From: Georgenia ruanii
GTDB taxonomy: Bacteria; Actinomycetota; Actinomycetes; Actinomycetales; Actinomycetaceae
Assembly (NCBI RefSeq): GCF_009193175.1
Contig: NZ_VUKE01000014.1
Span: 62,001 to 126,000 of the forward strand
Reading direction: 5' to 3'
DNA length: 64,000 nucleotides
Part shown: piece by piece, positions 44,077 through 53,146 of the stretch
Layout: each line of letters opens with the position of its first letter
Position numbering within the stretch: the stretch's first letter is position 1
Made by a program: the position numbers and the translations under genes
The notes under the pieces: model-generated
Told to the model about the DNA's origin: nothing
The model's database searches: none
What the model saw: the letters and a program-made list of their open reading frames with translations, nothing else

Positions 44077-45606
44077 GTGAGCACGCCCCGCCTGCAGGTA
44101 CGCGACCTGTCGAAGACCTTCGCCGGCGTCACGGTGCTGGACCGGGCCACCATGAGCATCGCGCCGGGGGAGATCCACGCCCTCGTGGGGCAGAACGGCT
44201 CGGGGAAGTCGACCCTCATCAAGCTCATCAGCGGCGTCTACCGGGCCGACCCGGGCGGCGAGATCCTCGTCGACGGCGCCCGGGTGGGCCCGCCCGTCCA
44301 CCCGGGCCGCCTGCACGAGGAGGGGCTGTCCTTCGTCCACCAGGACCTGGGTTTGGTCGCCGACCTCAGCGTCCGCGAGAACGTCCGCGTCGGCCGGCAC
44401 TCGACCCGCCGGTTCACCCGCTGGATCGACAAGGCCCGCGACCGCGAGGCGGTCCGGCAGACCTTCGAGTTCCTCGGTCTCGACATCGCCCCCGAGGCCC
44501 GCGTCGCCGCCCTCCCGCCGAGCGAGCGGGTCGCCGTCGCCGTCGCGCGGGCGCTGCAGGACCGCGAGGCGGGCAGCGGCGTCATCGTCTTCGACGAGTC
44601 CTCCCGCGCGATCCCGCGCGAGGCGCTGCCGGCGTTCTACGCGATGATCCGCTTCCTCGCCGACCAGGGCACCTCCGTCCTGCTCGTCAGCCACAACCTC
44701 AAGGAGGTCCTGGCGGTCACCGACCGGGTCACCGCCCTGCGCAACGGCATGGTCGTCGACGCCGGGGTGCCCACCGCCGACCTCGACGAGGCCGCACTGA
44801 CCCGGCTCGTGCTCGGCCGCGAGGGCACGCTGGACGACCTCGTCACGGCCCTTCCCGCCAAGGTGCGCCCCGGCGAGATCGAGCTCCGGGGCGTCGCCGG
44901 CGGCCGGGTGCGGGACCTCACCGCCCGACTCCGCCGCGGGGAGGTCGTCGGGGTGACCGGGGCCGTGGACTCCGGGCTCCTCGACGTCTCCGCCCTGCTC
45001 GGCGGGGCCCGCCCGGGGGAGGGGCGCATCGCCGTCGACGGCGCCTCGCTCGACCTCGCCCGGGCGCGGGTGGCGGACTTCCTGGGCGCCGGCGTCGCCC
45101 TCATCCCGCAGGACCGGGCCGTCCAGGGCCTGGCCCTGGGGCTGACCGTGGAGGAGAACGTCACCGCCCCGCACCTCACCACCCGCGGGTCGGCGTGGTG
45201 GACGGGCCGGCGGTGGCGCCACGCCGCGACGGACGGCGTGCTGGACACCTTCGGCGTGCAGCCGCGCAAGCGCGACGCCGTCGTCGCCACGCTCAGCGGC
45301 GGGAACCAGCAGAAGGTCCTGATGGGCAAGTGGCTGCTGGGCGGGCCAAAGCTGCTCGTCCTGGACGACCCCACCCAGGCGGTGGACGTCGGGGCCCGCG
45401 CCGCGATCCTCGAGGCGACCCGGAAGGCGGCCCAGGAGGGCACGACGATCCTGCTGTGCTCGGCCGAGGTCGAGGACCTCGCCGCCGTGTGCGACCGGGT
45501 CCTCGTCCTCGCCGACGGCGTCGTCGCGCGCGAGCTCACCGGGCCGATCACGCCCGAGGACATCCTCACCGCCATCTTCACCCCCGTCGCAGGAGGCGCG
45601 GCATGA
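44077..45606 (+). CDS. Sugar-type ABC transporter ATPase (RbsA-like, two NBDs)
   Basis: A 509-residue tandem-NBD ATPase. NBD1 has Walker A GQNGSGKST (about 35-43) but a changed signature, ALPPSERVAVAVARAL, and Walker B VIVFDESSRAI. NBD2 lacks a Walker A Lys (VTGAVDSG), as in RbsA, but has the signature TLSGGNQQKVLMGKWL and Walker B LLVLDDPTQAVD. With the next two genes it forms a CUT2-type importer (ribose/autoinducer/purine-like solutes). Starts at GTG 44077. Its stop overlaps the permease start (ATGA). Confidence 0.93.
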   Translation: MSTPRLQVRDLSKTFAGVTVLDRATMSIAPGEIHALVGQNGSGKSTLIKLISGVYRADPGGEILVDGARVGPPVHPGRLHEEGLSFVHQDLGLVADLSVRENVRVGRHSTRRFTRWIDKARDREAVRQTFEFLGLDIAPEARVAALPPSERVAVAVARALQDREAGSGVIVFDESSRAIPREALPAFYAMIRFLADQGTSVLLVSHNLKEVLAVTDRVTALRNGMVVDAGVPTADLDEAALTRLVLGREGTLDDLVTALPAKVRPGEIELRGVAGGRVRDLTARLRRGEVVGVTGAVDSGLLDVSALLGGARPGEGRIAVDGASLDLARARVADFLGAGVALIPQDRAVQGLALGLTVEENVTAPHLTTRGSAWWTGRRWRHAATDGVLDTFGVQPRKRDAVVATLSGGNQQKVLMGKWLLGGPKLLVLDDPTQAVDVGARAAILEATRKAAQEGTTILLCSAEVEDLAAVCDRVLVLADGVVARELTGPITPEDILTAIFTPVAGGAA

Positions 45607-46634
45607 CCACGACATCGACTTCCTCCGGCCAGGCGCGGGCCGGCGTCACCCCGCCAGGCACGAAGGGCGCCGCACCGGGCCTGCTCCGGCGAACGGGCCG
45701 CGTCGTGCTCCAGCGCTACGGCCTCGTCCTCCTCTGGCTGCTCATGATCGCCCTGTTCGGCGTGCTCGTGCCCGGCCAGGTGAGCGGGCCGGACGCACTC
45801 AAGGCGGTGCTCGGCCAGCAGACCCCGCTGGTCTTCCTCGGGCTGGCGCTCGTGTGCACGATGGCCGTCGGGGAGTTCGACCTGTCCTTCGCCTCGATCT
45901 TCGGCCTGGCCGCGACGACCGTGCCCGCGCTGGTCGTGCTCCACGGCTGGTCCTTCCCCGCCGCGGCCGCGGCCGCCGTCGTCGTCGCCGCGGTGATCGG
46001 GGCGATCAACGCCGTCCTCGTGGTCCTGGTGGGCATCAACTCGGTCATCGTCACGCTCGGCATCGGCAGCGTGGCCGGCGGCGCGGCGTACTGGATCTCC
46101 AAGGAGACCTCGGTCAGCGGCATGGACTCGGCGCTGTCGGCCATCGCGCTGGACCGATTCCTCGGCCTGCCGCTGCTCTTCTGGTACGGCGCGATCCTCG
46201 TGGCGGCGTTCGCCTACATGATGGGTGCCACCCCGCTGGGCCGGCACATCCTCTTCGTCGGCTCCAACCGGGAGGTGGCGCGGCTCGCGGGCATCCCGGT
46301 CACGAAGGTCCGGATGGGGGCCTACCTGACGTCGGCCCTCATCTGCGGGGTGGGCGGCGTGGTCATCGCGGCCGGGCTGGGCGGCTTCGACCCGGCGACG
46401 GCGGAGACCAACCTCATGCCTACCTTCGCCAGCGTCTTCCTCGGCACCGTCGTCGTCGTGCCCGGCCGGTTCAACCCGATCGGGATGTTCATCGCCGTGT
46501 ACTTCCTCCTGACCGGTGTCTTCGGCCTCCAGCTCCTCGGGCTGGCCGGCTGGGTCACCAACGTCTTCTACGGCATCGCCCTGGTGCTCGCCGTCACCGT
46601 GTCCTTCCTCCTCCAGCGGCGTGTGCGCGGCTGA
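45603..46634 (+). CDS. CUT2-type ABC transporter permease
   Basis: A 343-residue permease of the BPD_transp_2/RbsC family with about 8-10 helices (GLVLLWLLMIALFGVLVPGQ at the N-terminus; GSNREVARLAGIPVTKVRM as the cytoplasmic coupling loop at about residues 220-238). The N-terminal 40 residues are a polar cytoplasmic tail. ATG 45603 overlaps the ATPase stop. Confidence 0.92.
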   Translation: MTTTSTSSGQARAGVTPPGTKGAAPGLLRRTGRVVLQRYGLVLLWLLMIALFGVLVPGQVSGPDALKAVLGQQTPLVFLGLALVCTMAVGEFDLSFASIFGLAATTVPALVVLHGWSFPAAAAAAVVVAAVIGAINAVLVVLVGINSVIVTLGIGSVAGGAAYWISKETSVSGMDSALSAIALDRFLGLPLLFWYGAILVAAFAYMMGATPLGRHILFVGSNREVARLAGIPVTKVRMGAYLTSALICGVGGVVIAAGLGGFDPATAETNLMPTFASVFLGTVVVVPGRFNPIGMFIAVYFLLTGVFGLQLLGLAGWVTNVFYGIALVLAVTVSFLLQRRVRG

Positions 46635-46679
46635 CCGCCACGCGCCGGTCCGTCCATCAGTTCCTCCAAGAGAACGGAA

Positions 46680-47876
46680 ATGGTCCGCATGAAGAGATCA
46701 GTCAGAGTCCTGTGGGGGAGCGTGGTGGCCGCCTCGGCGCTGCTGCTCGCCAGTTGCAGCAGCGGGACGACCGGGGCGACCGGCGCCTCCGAGACGCCGA
46801 GCTCCTCGGCGAGCGCCAGTGCGGCGGCCGACCCGGCCGCCGCGACGGCGCAGGAACAGGTCGACCAGGCCTCCAAGGCCGTTGACGAGTTCACCGCGCC
46901 GGGGCCGGAGCTCGGCGACCTGTCCAGCCTCAAGGGGAAGACGGTCTACTACGTCCCCGCGAACTACAAGATCCCCCTGTTCCACATCGTCGGCGACGCC
47001 ATGACCCAGGCGCTGTCCACCGCCGGGGTCGAGGTCAAGACGTGCGACGGGCAGGCCAGCCCCTCGTCCATGGCGAGCTGTCTGACCCAGGCCATCGACG
47101 CCAAGGCCGACGCCGTCGTGTCCGGATCCATCCCCGACGACCTCACCTCCGTCGCCTTCGAGCAGGTGCGCGACGCGGGCATCCCGCTGCTCTACCTGCT
47201 CACCGCCCCGGCCGGGCCGGGGGAGCCGGAGAAGGTCGGCTACCTCACGCCGGACAACGTCGCCCTGCAGGCCATCAACGCCGACTGGATCATCGCCGAC
47301 TCCGGCGCCCAGGCCAACGTCCTGGTCGTCAAGGTGACGGACACCCCGGCCACCACGCTGTGGATGGACCAGGGCGCGCTGGCCGAGTACGAGAAGACCT
47401 GCCCCAGCTGCAAGGTCACCGTGCTCGAGACGAACACCGGGCAGCTGCAGAAGCTCCCGAGCCTCGTCAGCTCCGCGATGGTCCGCGACCCCGACATCAA
47501 CTACGTCCAGGCGGAGTTCGACGTCACCGTCCAGCCGGTCGTCCAGGGCCTGCAGTCCGCGGGCAAGACCGACGGTGTGAAGGTCGTCAGCGGCGACGGC
47601 ACTCTCGCCATTCTGCAGATGCTCGCCGAGGAGCGGTCCATGGCCGCCACCATCGGCGTCAACCTCGACGCCCTCGGCTGGTACGGCGCCGACCAGCTGT
47701 TCCGCATGATGTCCGGCCAGCCGAGCGTGCAGAACCTCGAGTTCCCCTTCCGCCGGCTCTTCACGGCGGAGAACGTCAAGGAGCTCGACCTCACCCCCGA
47801 GGGGGAGATGTCGGGGTCCTGGTACGGAAAGGCCGACTACAAGGAGGGCTTCAAGAAGCTCTGGGGCGTGGCCTGA
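46680..47876 (+). CDS. Sugar-type ABC transporter substrate-binding lipoprotein
   Basis: A 398-residue binding protein. The lipoprotein signal has a lipobox LASC with Cys26. A Ser/Ala-rich linker and an acidic region (to about residue 85) precede a Peripla_BP_4-like RbsB fold starting KTVYYVPANYKIPLFHIVGD. Two cysteines (C121 and the CPSC pair near 240) are unusual for the family. It binds the solute outside and delivers it to the permease. It follows the permease by 45 nt; a weak GCCCAG-CTGGGC hairpin lies at 47913-47931. Confidence 0.9.
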   Translation: MVRMKRSVRVLWGSVVAASALLLASCSSGTTGATGASETPSSSASASAAADPAAATAQEQVDQASKAVDEFTAPGPELGDLSSLKGKTVYYVPANYKIPLFHIVGDAMTQALSTAGVEVKTCDGQASPSSMASCLTQAIDAKADAVVSGSIPDDLTSVAFEQVRDAGIPLLYLLTAPAGPGEPEKVGYLTPDNVALQAINADWIIADSGAQANVLVVKVTDTPATTLWMDQGALAEYEKTCPSCKVTVLETNTGQLQKLPSLVSSAMVRDPDINYVQAEFDVTVQPVVQGLQSAGKTDGVKVVSGDGTLAILQMLAEERSMAATIGVNLDALGWYGADQLFRMMSGQPSVQNLEFPFRRLFTAENVKELDLTPEGEMSGSWYGKADYKEGFKKLWGVA

Positions 47877-48121
47877 CGCCTGCCCGAACGACCGCGCCAT
47901 CTCACGGCGAGGGCCCAGGCTCCGGCTGGGCTTGCTGTGGGGTGGCGCGGTCGCGTCGAGAGGATTCGTCGATGTTCGGGGAGCCCCGAGCCGGACGGGT
48001 CGCGGCTTCCCTCATCTTTCCCGGAGCTGGAAGGGGTCCATCGACGTGTGCGGATTCGCTGGCGAATCGATGGGCCCGTTCCGCCCCTCGCACGGGCGCT
48101 GCCGTCGGTAGTCTCGACGGC

Positions 48122-48484
48122 GTGGCCGACGAGAGGGAGCGCACCACACTGCGTGCCTGGCGCGTCGTCCTCGCCGTGCTTGCCGGCGCCGTTTTCGCTT
48201 ACGTCGCCGGCGGCCTGGCTCTCATGGCCTTGGTGTCCTCGTGGGATCCGCCAGGCCCCGACGTCGATCTGACGCCAGGGCGGTTCGACCTCACCACCGA
48301 CATGCCCACTCTGGGATGGGGTGCTCTGACCGTGCTGACCCTGGCCGCGGGTACTGCGACCGTTCTGTTCCTCGTCCGCCCGCAAAGGACCGGTCGAAAG
48401 TTCCTCGTTCTGGGCGCCGTTGGTGTCCTGGCGATCGCCGTCGCAGTCATCACCGGATCGGCAGTTTTCTCCACCACCGCCTGA
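48122..48484 (+). CDS. Small membrane protein, three hydrophobic segments
   Basis: A 120-residue protein starting at GTG 48122 (VADERERTTLRAWRVVLAVL). Hydrophobic segments at about 15-37, 66-86 and 94-114, joined by short charged loops (VRPQRTGRK). No known domain. The frame is open far upstream but is only protein-like from here, and the start lacks a clear Shine-Dalgarno. Function unknown. Confidence 0.55.
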   Translation: MADERERTTLRAWRVVLAVLAGAVFAYVAGGLALMALVSSWDPPGPDVDLTPGRFDLTTDMPTLGWGALTVLTLAAGTATVLFLVRPQRTGRKFLVLGAVGVLAIAVAVITGSAVFSTTA

Positions 48485-48604
48485 CGCATCGGCCGGCGAT
48501 CGCCTTCCGTTGGTGTGGGCCATGTGACGCCGCGCACCGGCGGTCCAGCCGTGATGGCGGAGGACTGTCAGGGCGGTCGGTCGGGAGAGTTCGGTATCGA
48601 TCGT

Positions 48605-48935
48605 CTAGCTGTCAGCGAAGATGCAGAACTCGTTGCCCTCGGGGTCCGCGAGGATGTCCCAGCCGATCTCGTCGTCGCGTCGGCGGATCACCCGGGCCCC
48701 CAGCGCGACCAGCTCGTCGACGTCCCCGACGACGTCGAGGTGCATGCGGTTCTTCACCGCATTCGGTTCGGGCACGGGATTGAGCCAGATCAGCGGCCCC
48801 GCACCGATGGGGTCGACGATCGGCACCGACCACGCGTGCGGCCTGCTCTTACCGGTGGTGCTGTCGAGGCGGACATACCCGATCGCGCGGCACCACCAGT
48901 AGGCGAGGACCTGGGCCGAGGCGGTCTGACGCCGG
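48605..48935 (-). pseudogene. VOC (glyoxalase-like) protein lacking its N-terminus
   Basis: The minus strand encodes AYWWCRAIGYVRLDSTTGKS, PLIWLNPVPEPNAVKNRMHL and LADPEGNEFCIFADS, which fit the glyoxalase-like domain from its first helix to the end. No ATG or GTG in this frame precedes the helix. The upstream bases read into the 3' end of the YCII gene with no first beta strand. The first in-frame start (GTG 48826) would give only 73 residues. The 5' end appears lost by deletion against the YCII gene, so it is probably not functional. Confidence 0.6.
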
Positions 48936-49241
48936 TCAGTCCCGCTGGGCCGGCCGGATGAACGCGGCCCTGAACGGCCGCAGCTCCCCGCGGGCGATGC
49001 CCGAGGCGATCGTCGGGTCCTCGGCCATGTACCGCCGCGCGGCGTCCTCGTCGGGCGCCTCGAAGACGCAGATGCCGGTGTTGACCGGGCCCAGTGTGGG
49101 GCCGGCGAGGATGAGGCTGCCGTCCTCGAGGCGGCGCCGCAGCAGCGCGGCGTGCCCGGCCCACACCCGGCGCTCCTCGTCCGTCATGGTGGCGGCGAAG
49201 TTTTCGCGCGGGGCGTGGATGAAGTAGATCCACTCGCTCAT
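48936..49241 (-). CDS. YCII-related protein
   Basis: A 101-residue YciI-like (PF03795) protein: IYFIHAPRENFAATMTDEER, then GHAALLRRRLEDGSLILAGP with the family's conserved His, and FEAPDEDAARRYMAEDPTIA with the conserved acidic motif. The fold is a ferredoxin-like dimer; activity is unknown, sometimes a small hydrolase or dehydrochlorinase-like. ATG 49241 after CGCGGCC. It lies 10 nt downstream of the MFS gene stop (49252). Confidence 0.85.
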   Translation of the reverse strand: MSEWIYFIHAPRENFAATMTDEERRVWAGHAALLRRRLEDGSLILAGPTLGPVNTGICVFEAPDEDAARRYMAEDPTIASGIARGELRPFRAAFIRPAQRD

Positions 49242-49251
49242 GGCCGCGACA

Positions 49252-50742
49252 CTAGCCGCGGGCGTCGTCCGCCGAGGTGTCCTCGGCACGGGTCGCCGGC
49301 TGGGCATCCGCGGCTAGCGCTGTCGTCGGCGCGCGATACCGGGTGGCCGGCATGGCGAGGACCGCCACCGCCGTGAGCACGGCGGTGACCGCGACGGCGG
49401 TGAACACGGCGGTGGAGGCGGCGCCGATCGCCGTCGGGCCGTGGTTGCCGACCGCGGAGTAGATGTGGTTGGACACCGCGCCGTAGACGGCGACGCCGAG
49501 CGCGCTGCCGATCGACCGGGCGAACATGTTCGTCCCGGTGACCACGCCGCGCTCGCGCCACTCCACGCTCGACTGGGCGGCCACCAGGCTCGGCGTGGCC
49601 ACGAGACCGAGCCCGAGCCCGATGACGAAGCAGGCGGTGGCCACCAGCGGCACGCTGGCGCCGTTCGCGACGACGCCGGCGAGCAGCGCCGTCCCGGCGA
49701 TGACGACGACGACGCCGATGAGGACCGCCGCACGGAACCCGATGCGCAGGTACACCCGCCCCGACTGGGACGCTGCGAGCGGCCAGCCGAGGGTCAGTGT
49801 GGCCAGCGCCAGCCCGGCGACGATCGGCGTGGTGCCCAGCACGCCCTGGAGGAACGTGGGGACGTAGGAGGTCAGGCCGAGCAGGATGGCGCCCACGCCG
49901 AACGCGATGAGCGCCGTGGTGAGGACCAGGCGGCGCGAGAAGACCCACCCGGGCAGCACCGGCTCGGACGCACGGTGCTCGACGACGGCGAACGCGACCA
50001 GCAGGAGGCCGCCGAGGGCGAAGGTGCCGATGCCGGGGACCGAGGCCCAGGCCCAGCCCTGCCCGCCCTCGAGCACGCCGAGCATGAGCAGGCTCAGCCC
50101 GACGGTCAGCAGCGTGGAGCCGAGGTAGTCGATGCGATGGCGGACGCGGTCGAGCTTCTCGTGGAAGGACCGGCCCAGCATCCACATCGCCAGCAGGCAC
50201 AGCGGGACGTTGATGAAGAAGATCCCACGCCACAGGCCCACGGAGGAGAAGGCCCCGCCCAGCGTCGGGCCGACGACGGCGGAGATCGCCCACACGCTGG
50301 CGAGGTAACCCTGGGCCTTGGCGCGCTCGACGACGGTGTAGATGTCGCCCGCGATCGTCATCGCCATCGGCTGCACGGCCCCGGCGCCCAGCCCCTGCAC
50401 GAGCCGGGACACGATGAGCGCCGGCATGCTCCACGCGGCCCCGCACAGGATCGACCCGAGGAGGAACAACCCGATGCCGACGAACATGATCGGCTTGCGC
50501 CCGACCATGTCGGCCAGCTTCGCGTAGACCGGCACCGTGACGGCCTGCGCGAGCAGGTAGCTCGTGAACAGCCACGGGAAGGACGTGAACCCCCCGATGT
50601 CCGCCACGATCGAGGGGACCGCCGTCGCCACCACCGTGGAGTCGATGGCGATGAGGCCGGTGGTCAGCATGAGCGCGATGAGGATCGGTCCCCGCGCGGA
50701 GCGGAAGCCGACGCCGTCGCCGGTCGCCGTCGGTGCAGTCAT
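49252..50742 (-). CDS. DHA2-family MFS drug exporter
   Basis: A 496-residue exporter with 14 predicted helices. Motif A is LADMVGRKPIM (about residues 76-86), and motif C-type segments GPTLGGAFSS (antiporter signature) follow at about 160. The opening ILIALMLTTGLIAIDSTVVA is typical of EmrB/QacA transporters. Probably removes toxic or antibiotic compounds by proton antiport. A polar tail of about 30 residues follows the last helix. Start ATG 50742. Confidence 0.93.
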   Translation of the reverse strand: MTAPTATGDGVGFRSARGPILIALMLTTGLIAIDSTVVATAVPSIVADIGGFTSFPWLFTSYLLAQAVTVPVYAKLADMVGRKPIMFVGIGLFLLGSILCGAAWSMPALIVSRLVQGLGAGAVQPMAMTIAGDIYTVVERAKAQGYLASVWAISAVVGPTLGGAFSSVGLWRGIFFINVPLCLLAMWMLGRSFHEKLDRVRHRIDYLGSTLLTVGLSLLMLGVLEGGQGWAWASVPGIGTFALGGLLLVAFAVVEHRASEPVLPGWVFSRRLVLTTALIAFGVGAILLGLTSYVPTFLQGVLGTTPIVAGLALATLTLGWPLAASQSGRVYLRIGFRAAVLIGVVVVIAGTALLAGVVANGASVPLVATACFVIGLGLGLVATPSLVAAQSSVEWRERGVVTGTNMFARSIGSALGVAVYGAVSNHIYSAVGNHGPTAIGAASTAVFTAVAVTAVLTAVAVLAMPATRYRAPTTALAADAQPATRAEDTSADDARG

Positions 50743-50869
50743 GGGTCAGTCCGGTGCTGTAGGGGGCGCGGCCACCGGCACGACGGCGGCCAGAACCCGG
50801 ACATTACGCCCGGGCGGGCCCGGCCCTCCACACGGGCGACGCGCAGATGCTCGCGGGGCGCCGCAGTGG

Positions 50870-51307
50870 TCAGTCGCGCGGGAACCGCGCCCACACGTGC
50901 TTGCCCGCTCCCTCGGTGAACCAGCCGACGTCCATGGCCATCCGCGTGGCGATCTGCAGGCCGAGGCCGCCCTCGCCCGGGGGCCGTTCCTCGGCCAGCT
51001 CGGGGGCGTCGTCGGGGGCGTGGTCGACGACGTCGAGGAGGAACTCCTCGTCCGTCGCCATGAGGTCGACGAGGGTGGGCGGAAGGCCGTGCACGAGGGC
51101 GTTGGTGGCCAGCTCGGAGGCGACCAGCACCATCTGGTCGGCGACGCCGGTGAGCCCGCCCGAGTACTGCGCCCCCGCCTGCCGCAGCCGGTCGGTGAGG
51201 CCCGCGCGCAGTCCCGCGAGCTGCTTGGGGCCGTCGAGGACCCAGCGTGCCAGGCGCTCGAACTCCTCCGGCGGGTAGGTGGACTCGGATCTCAGGCGTG
51301 AGGTCAT
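50870..51307 (-). CDS. Anti-sigma-factor-like ATP-binding protein (RsbW/HATPase_c_2)
   Basis: A 145-residue GHKL ATPase fold. The N box is ASELATNALVHG and the G box GGLGLQIATRMAMD, near residues 75 and 120. The layout matches actinobacterial RsbW-type anti-sigma kinases. ATG 51307 follows CGAAGGAGTCAG; other ATGs upstream lack ribosome sites. No sigma factor or antagonist is adjacent, so the partner is unknown. Divergent from the F420 operon. Confidence 0.85.
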   Translation of the reverse strand: MTSRLRSESTYPPEEFERLARWVLDGPKQLAGLRAGLTDRLRQAGAQYSGGLTGVADQMVLVASELATNALVHGLPPTLVDLMATDEEFLLDVVDHAPDDAPELAEERPPGEGGLGLQIATRMAMDVGWFTEGAGKHVWARFPRD

Positions 51308-51462
51308 CTGACTCCTTCGGTGGATCGCCATGTTCTCGGGCGGCCTGGGGAGCCGCAACCGCACCGGCGCCCACCCGGGGGGCGGGAATCAAGCCCGGTG
51401 GGGGTGTTGTTGTCCCACTGGTGCGGAAAACGTCTCCGTCCGTTGCGGGAGAGGAGGTCGGC

Positions 51463-52200
51463 GTGGGGGTCGGCATGGGAGAGCACGAGGGGTGGCAGGG
51501 CACGGTGGACCGTGGCCCGGCGGAGGGGCCGGCAGCGGAGGTCCGCACCGTCGGCATCCTCGGCGCCGGGCGCGTCGGCACCGCCCTCGCTCGCCAGGCC
51601 CTGCGCGCCGGCTTCCGGGTCCTCGTCGCCGCCTCCGGGGATCCGGCCGCGATCGGGCTCATCGTCGAGGTCATGACCCCCGGCGCCGTCGCGGTCCACG
51701 CCGCCGACGCGGCCCGGCGGGCCGACGTCGTCGTCCTCTCCGTCCCGCTGCGCAAGTACGGCACCCTCGACCCGGGCGCCCTGACCGGCAAGGTCGTCGT
51801 CGACGCCATGAACTACTGGCCGGAGACCGACGGTCATCTTCCGGACCTGGAGGCGGCGCCGTCGTCCTCGGAGATGGTCCAGGCCTTCCTTCCCGGCGCC
51901 CGGGTGGTCAAGACGCTCAACCACATCGGCTACCACGAGGTCGAGACCGACGGCGCCCCCGCCGGCACCCCGGGCCGCCGGGCGCTGGCCGTGGCCGGCG
52001 ACGACGCCGCCGCCCGCGCCGCCGTGGGCGACCTCGTCGAGCGCCTGGGCTACGACGCCGTGGACGCCGGGCCGCTCGCCGCCGGCGCCGCGCTGGAGCC
52101 GGGAACGGAGATCTTCGCCGGGCGGCACGACCGTGCGGCCCTGGAGCGGCTGCTCGCCCGGGCCGCGGCGCGCGCCACCGCGGCGCCGGCCACCGCCTGA
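51463..52200 (+). CDS. NADPH-dependent F420 reductase-like oxidoreductase
   Basis: A 245-residue Rossmann protein of the NADP-oxidoreductase coenzyme F420-dependent family (PF03807 type). The dinucleotide loop VGILGAGRVGTALARQALRA starts near residue 31; the core continues with ADVVVLSVPL and VVVDAMNYW. It may transfer hydride between NADPH and F420. GTG 51463 follows GAGGAGGTCGGC with good spacing; an ATG twelve bases in is the alternative. First gene of a co-directional redox cluster. Confidence 0.82.
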   Translation: MGVGMGEHEGWQGTVDRGPAEGPAAEVRTVGILGAGRVGTALARQALRAGFRVLVAASGDPAAIGLIVEVMTPGAVAVHAADAARRADVVVLSVPLRKYGTLDPGALTGKVVVDAMNYWPETDGHLPDLEAAPSSSEMVQAFLPGARVVKTLNHIGYHEVETDGAPAGTPGRRALAVAGDDAAARAAVGDLVERLGYDAVDAGPLAAGAALEPGTEIFAGRHDRAALERLLARAAARATAAPATA

Positions 52201-52234
52201 CCCCGGCACCGCCTGACCACGACAGCGAGGAACC

Positions 52235-53137
52235 ATGACGGACTACGGCCACGACCTGCTCTTCGGGTCGTTCATCACCCCGACCAACGCCGCGCCGCAG
52301 CGGGTGGTCGAGCTGGCCCAGCTCAGCGAGCGCGCGGGCCTGGACCTGGTCACCTTCCAGGACCACCCCTACCAGCCGGCGTTCCTCGACACCTGGACGC
52401 TGCTGAGCTACGTGGCCGCGCGCACCGAGCGCATCCGCCTCGCCGGCAACGTCCTCAACCTGCCGCTGCGCCCGCCGGCCGTGCTCGCCCGCGCCGCGGC
52501 GAGCCTCGACGTGCTCAGCGGTGGCCGGTTCGAGCTCGGCCTGGGGGCCGGCGGCTTCTGGGACGCCATCGCCGCCATGGGCGGGCGGCGGCTCACGCCC
52601 GGGCAGAGCGTCGACGCGCTGAGCGAGGCCATCGACATCGTCCGCGGCATCTGGGACACCAGCACCCGCGACCGGCTCGTGGTGGAGGGGGCGTACTACC
52701 GGGTCGACGGCGCCAAGCGCGGCCCGGCCCCCGCCCACCACATCGGCATCTGGCTCGGCGCGTACAAGCCGCGCATGCTCCGGCTGACCGGCGGCAAGGC
52801 CGACGGGTGGCTCCCCTCGCTGCCCTACCTCGCCGGCCTCCAGGACCTCGCCCGCGGCAACGCCGTCATCGACGAGGCCGCCGCGGCCGCCGGGCGCGAG
52901 CCGCGGGCGGTGCGCCGGCTTCTCAACGTCGGCGGCGCCACCCGGGACGGCGACCGGCTGCTGGCCGGCGCGCCGGGCCAGTGGGTCGAGCCGCTGGCCG
53001 GGCTGACCCTCGAGCACGGCGTCAGCGGGTTCATCCTCATGGGCGACGACCCCGGGGTGGTGACGGTGTTCGGCCAGGAGGTCGCGCCCGCGGTGCGCGA
53101 GCTCGTCGCCGCCGAGCGCGCCGCCGCGGCGCGCTGA
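52235..53137 (+). CDS. LLM-class flavin/F420-dependent oxidoreductase
   Basis: A 300-residue luciferase-like monooxygenase-fold (TIM barrel) protein. It has the usual LLM segments: GLDLVTFQDHPYQPAFLDTW, TERIRLAGNVLNLPLRPPAV, LDVLSGGRFELGLGAGGFWD and ADGWLPSLPYLAGLQDLARG. It should bind F420 or FMN and oxidise a small molecule. ATG 52235 follows GAGGAACC. Related to the N-terminal half of the next gene, suggesting duplication. Confidence 0.9.
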   Translation: MTDYGHDLLFGSFITPTNAAPQRVVELAQLSERAGLDLVTFQDHPYQPAFLDTWTLLSYVAARTERIRLAGNVLNLPLRPPAVLARAAASLDVLSGGRFELGLGAGGFWDAIAAMGGRRLTPGQSVDALSEAIDIVRGIWDTSTRDRLVVEGAYYRVDGAKRGPAPAHHIGIWLGAYKPRMLRLTGGKADGWLPSLPYLAGLQDLARGNAVIDEAAAAAGREPRAVRRLLNVGGATRDGDRLLAGAPGQWVEPLAGLTLEHGVSGFILMGDDPGVVTVFGQEVAPAVRELVAAERAAAAR

Positions 53138-53146
53138 GGGGTGTCC

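Noticed and set aside
44077-47876. ABC system as a xylose/ribose importer
   Set aside because: The family fits, but no sugar kinase or isomerase is near and it shares an operator with the hydrolase operon, so naming a sugar would be unsupported.
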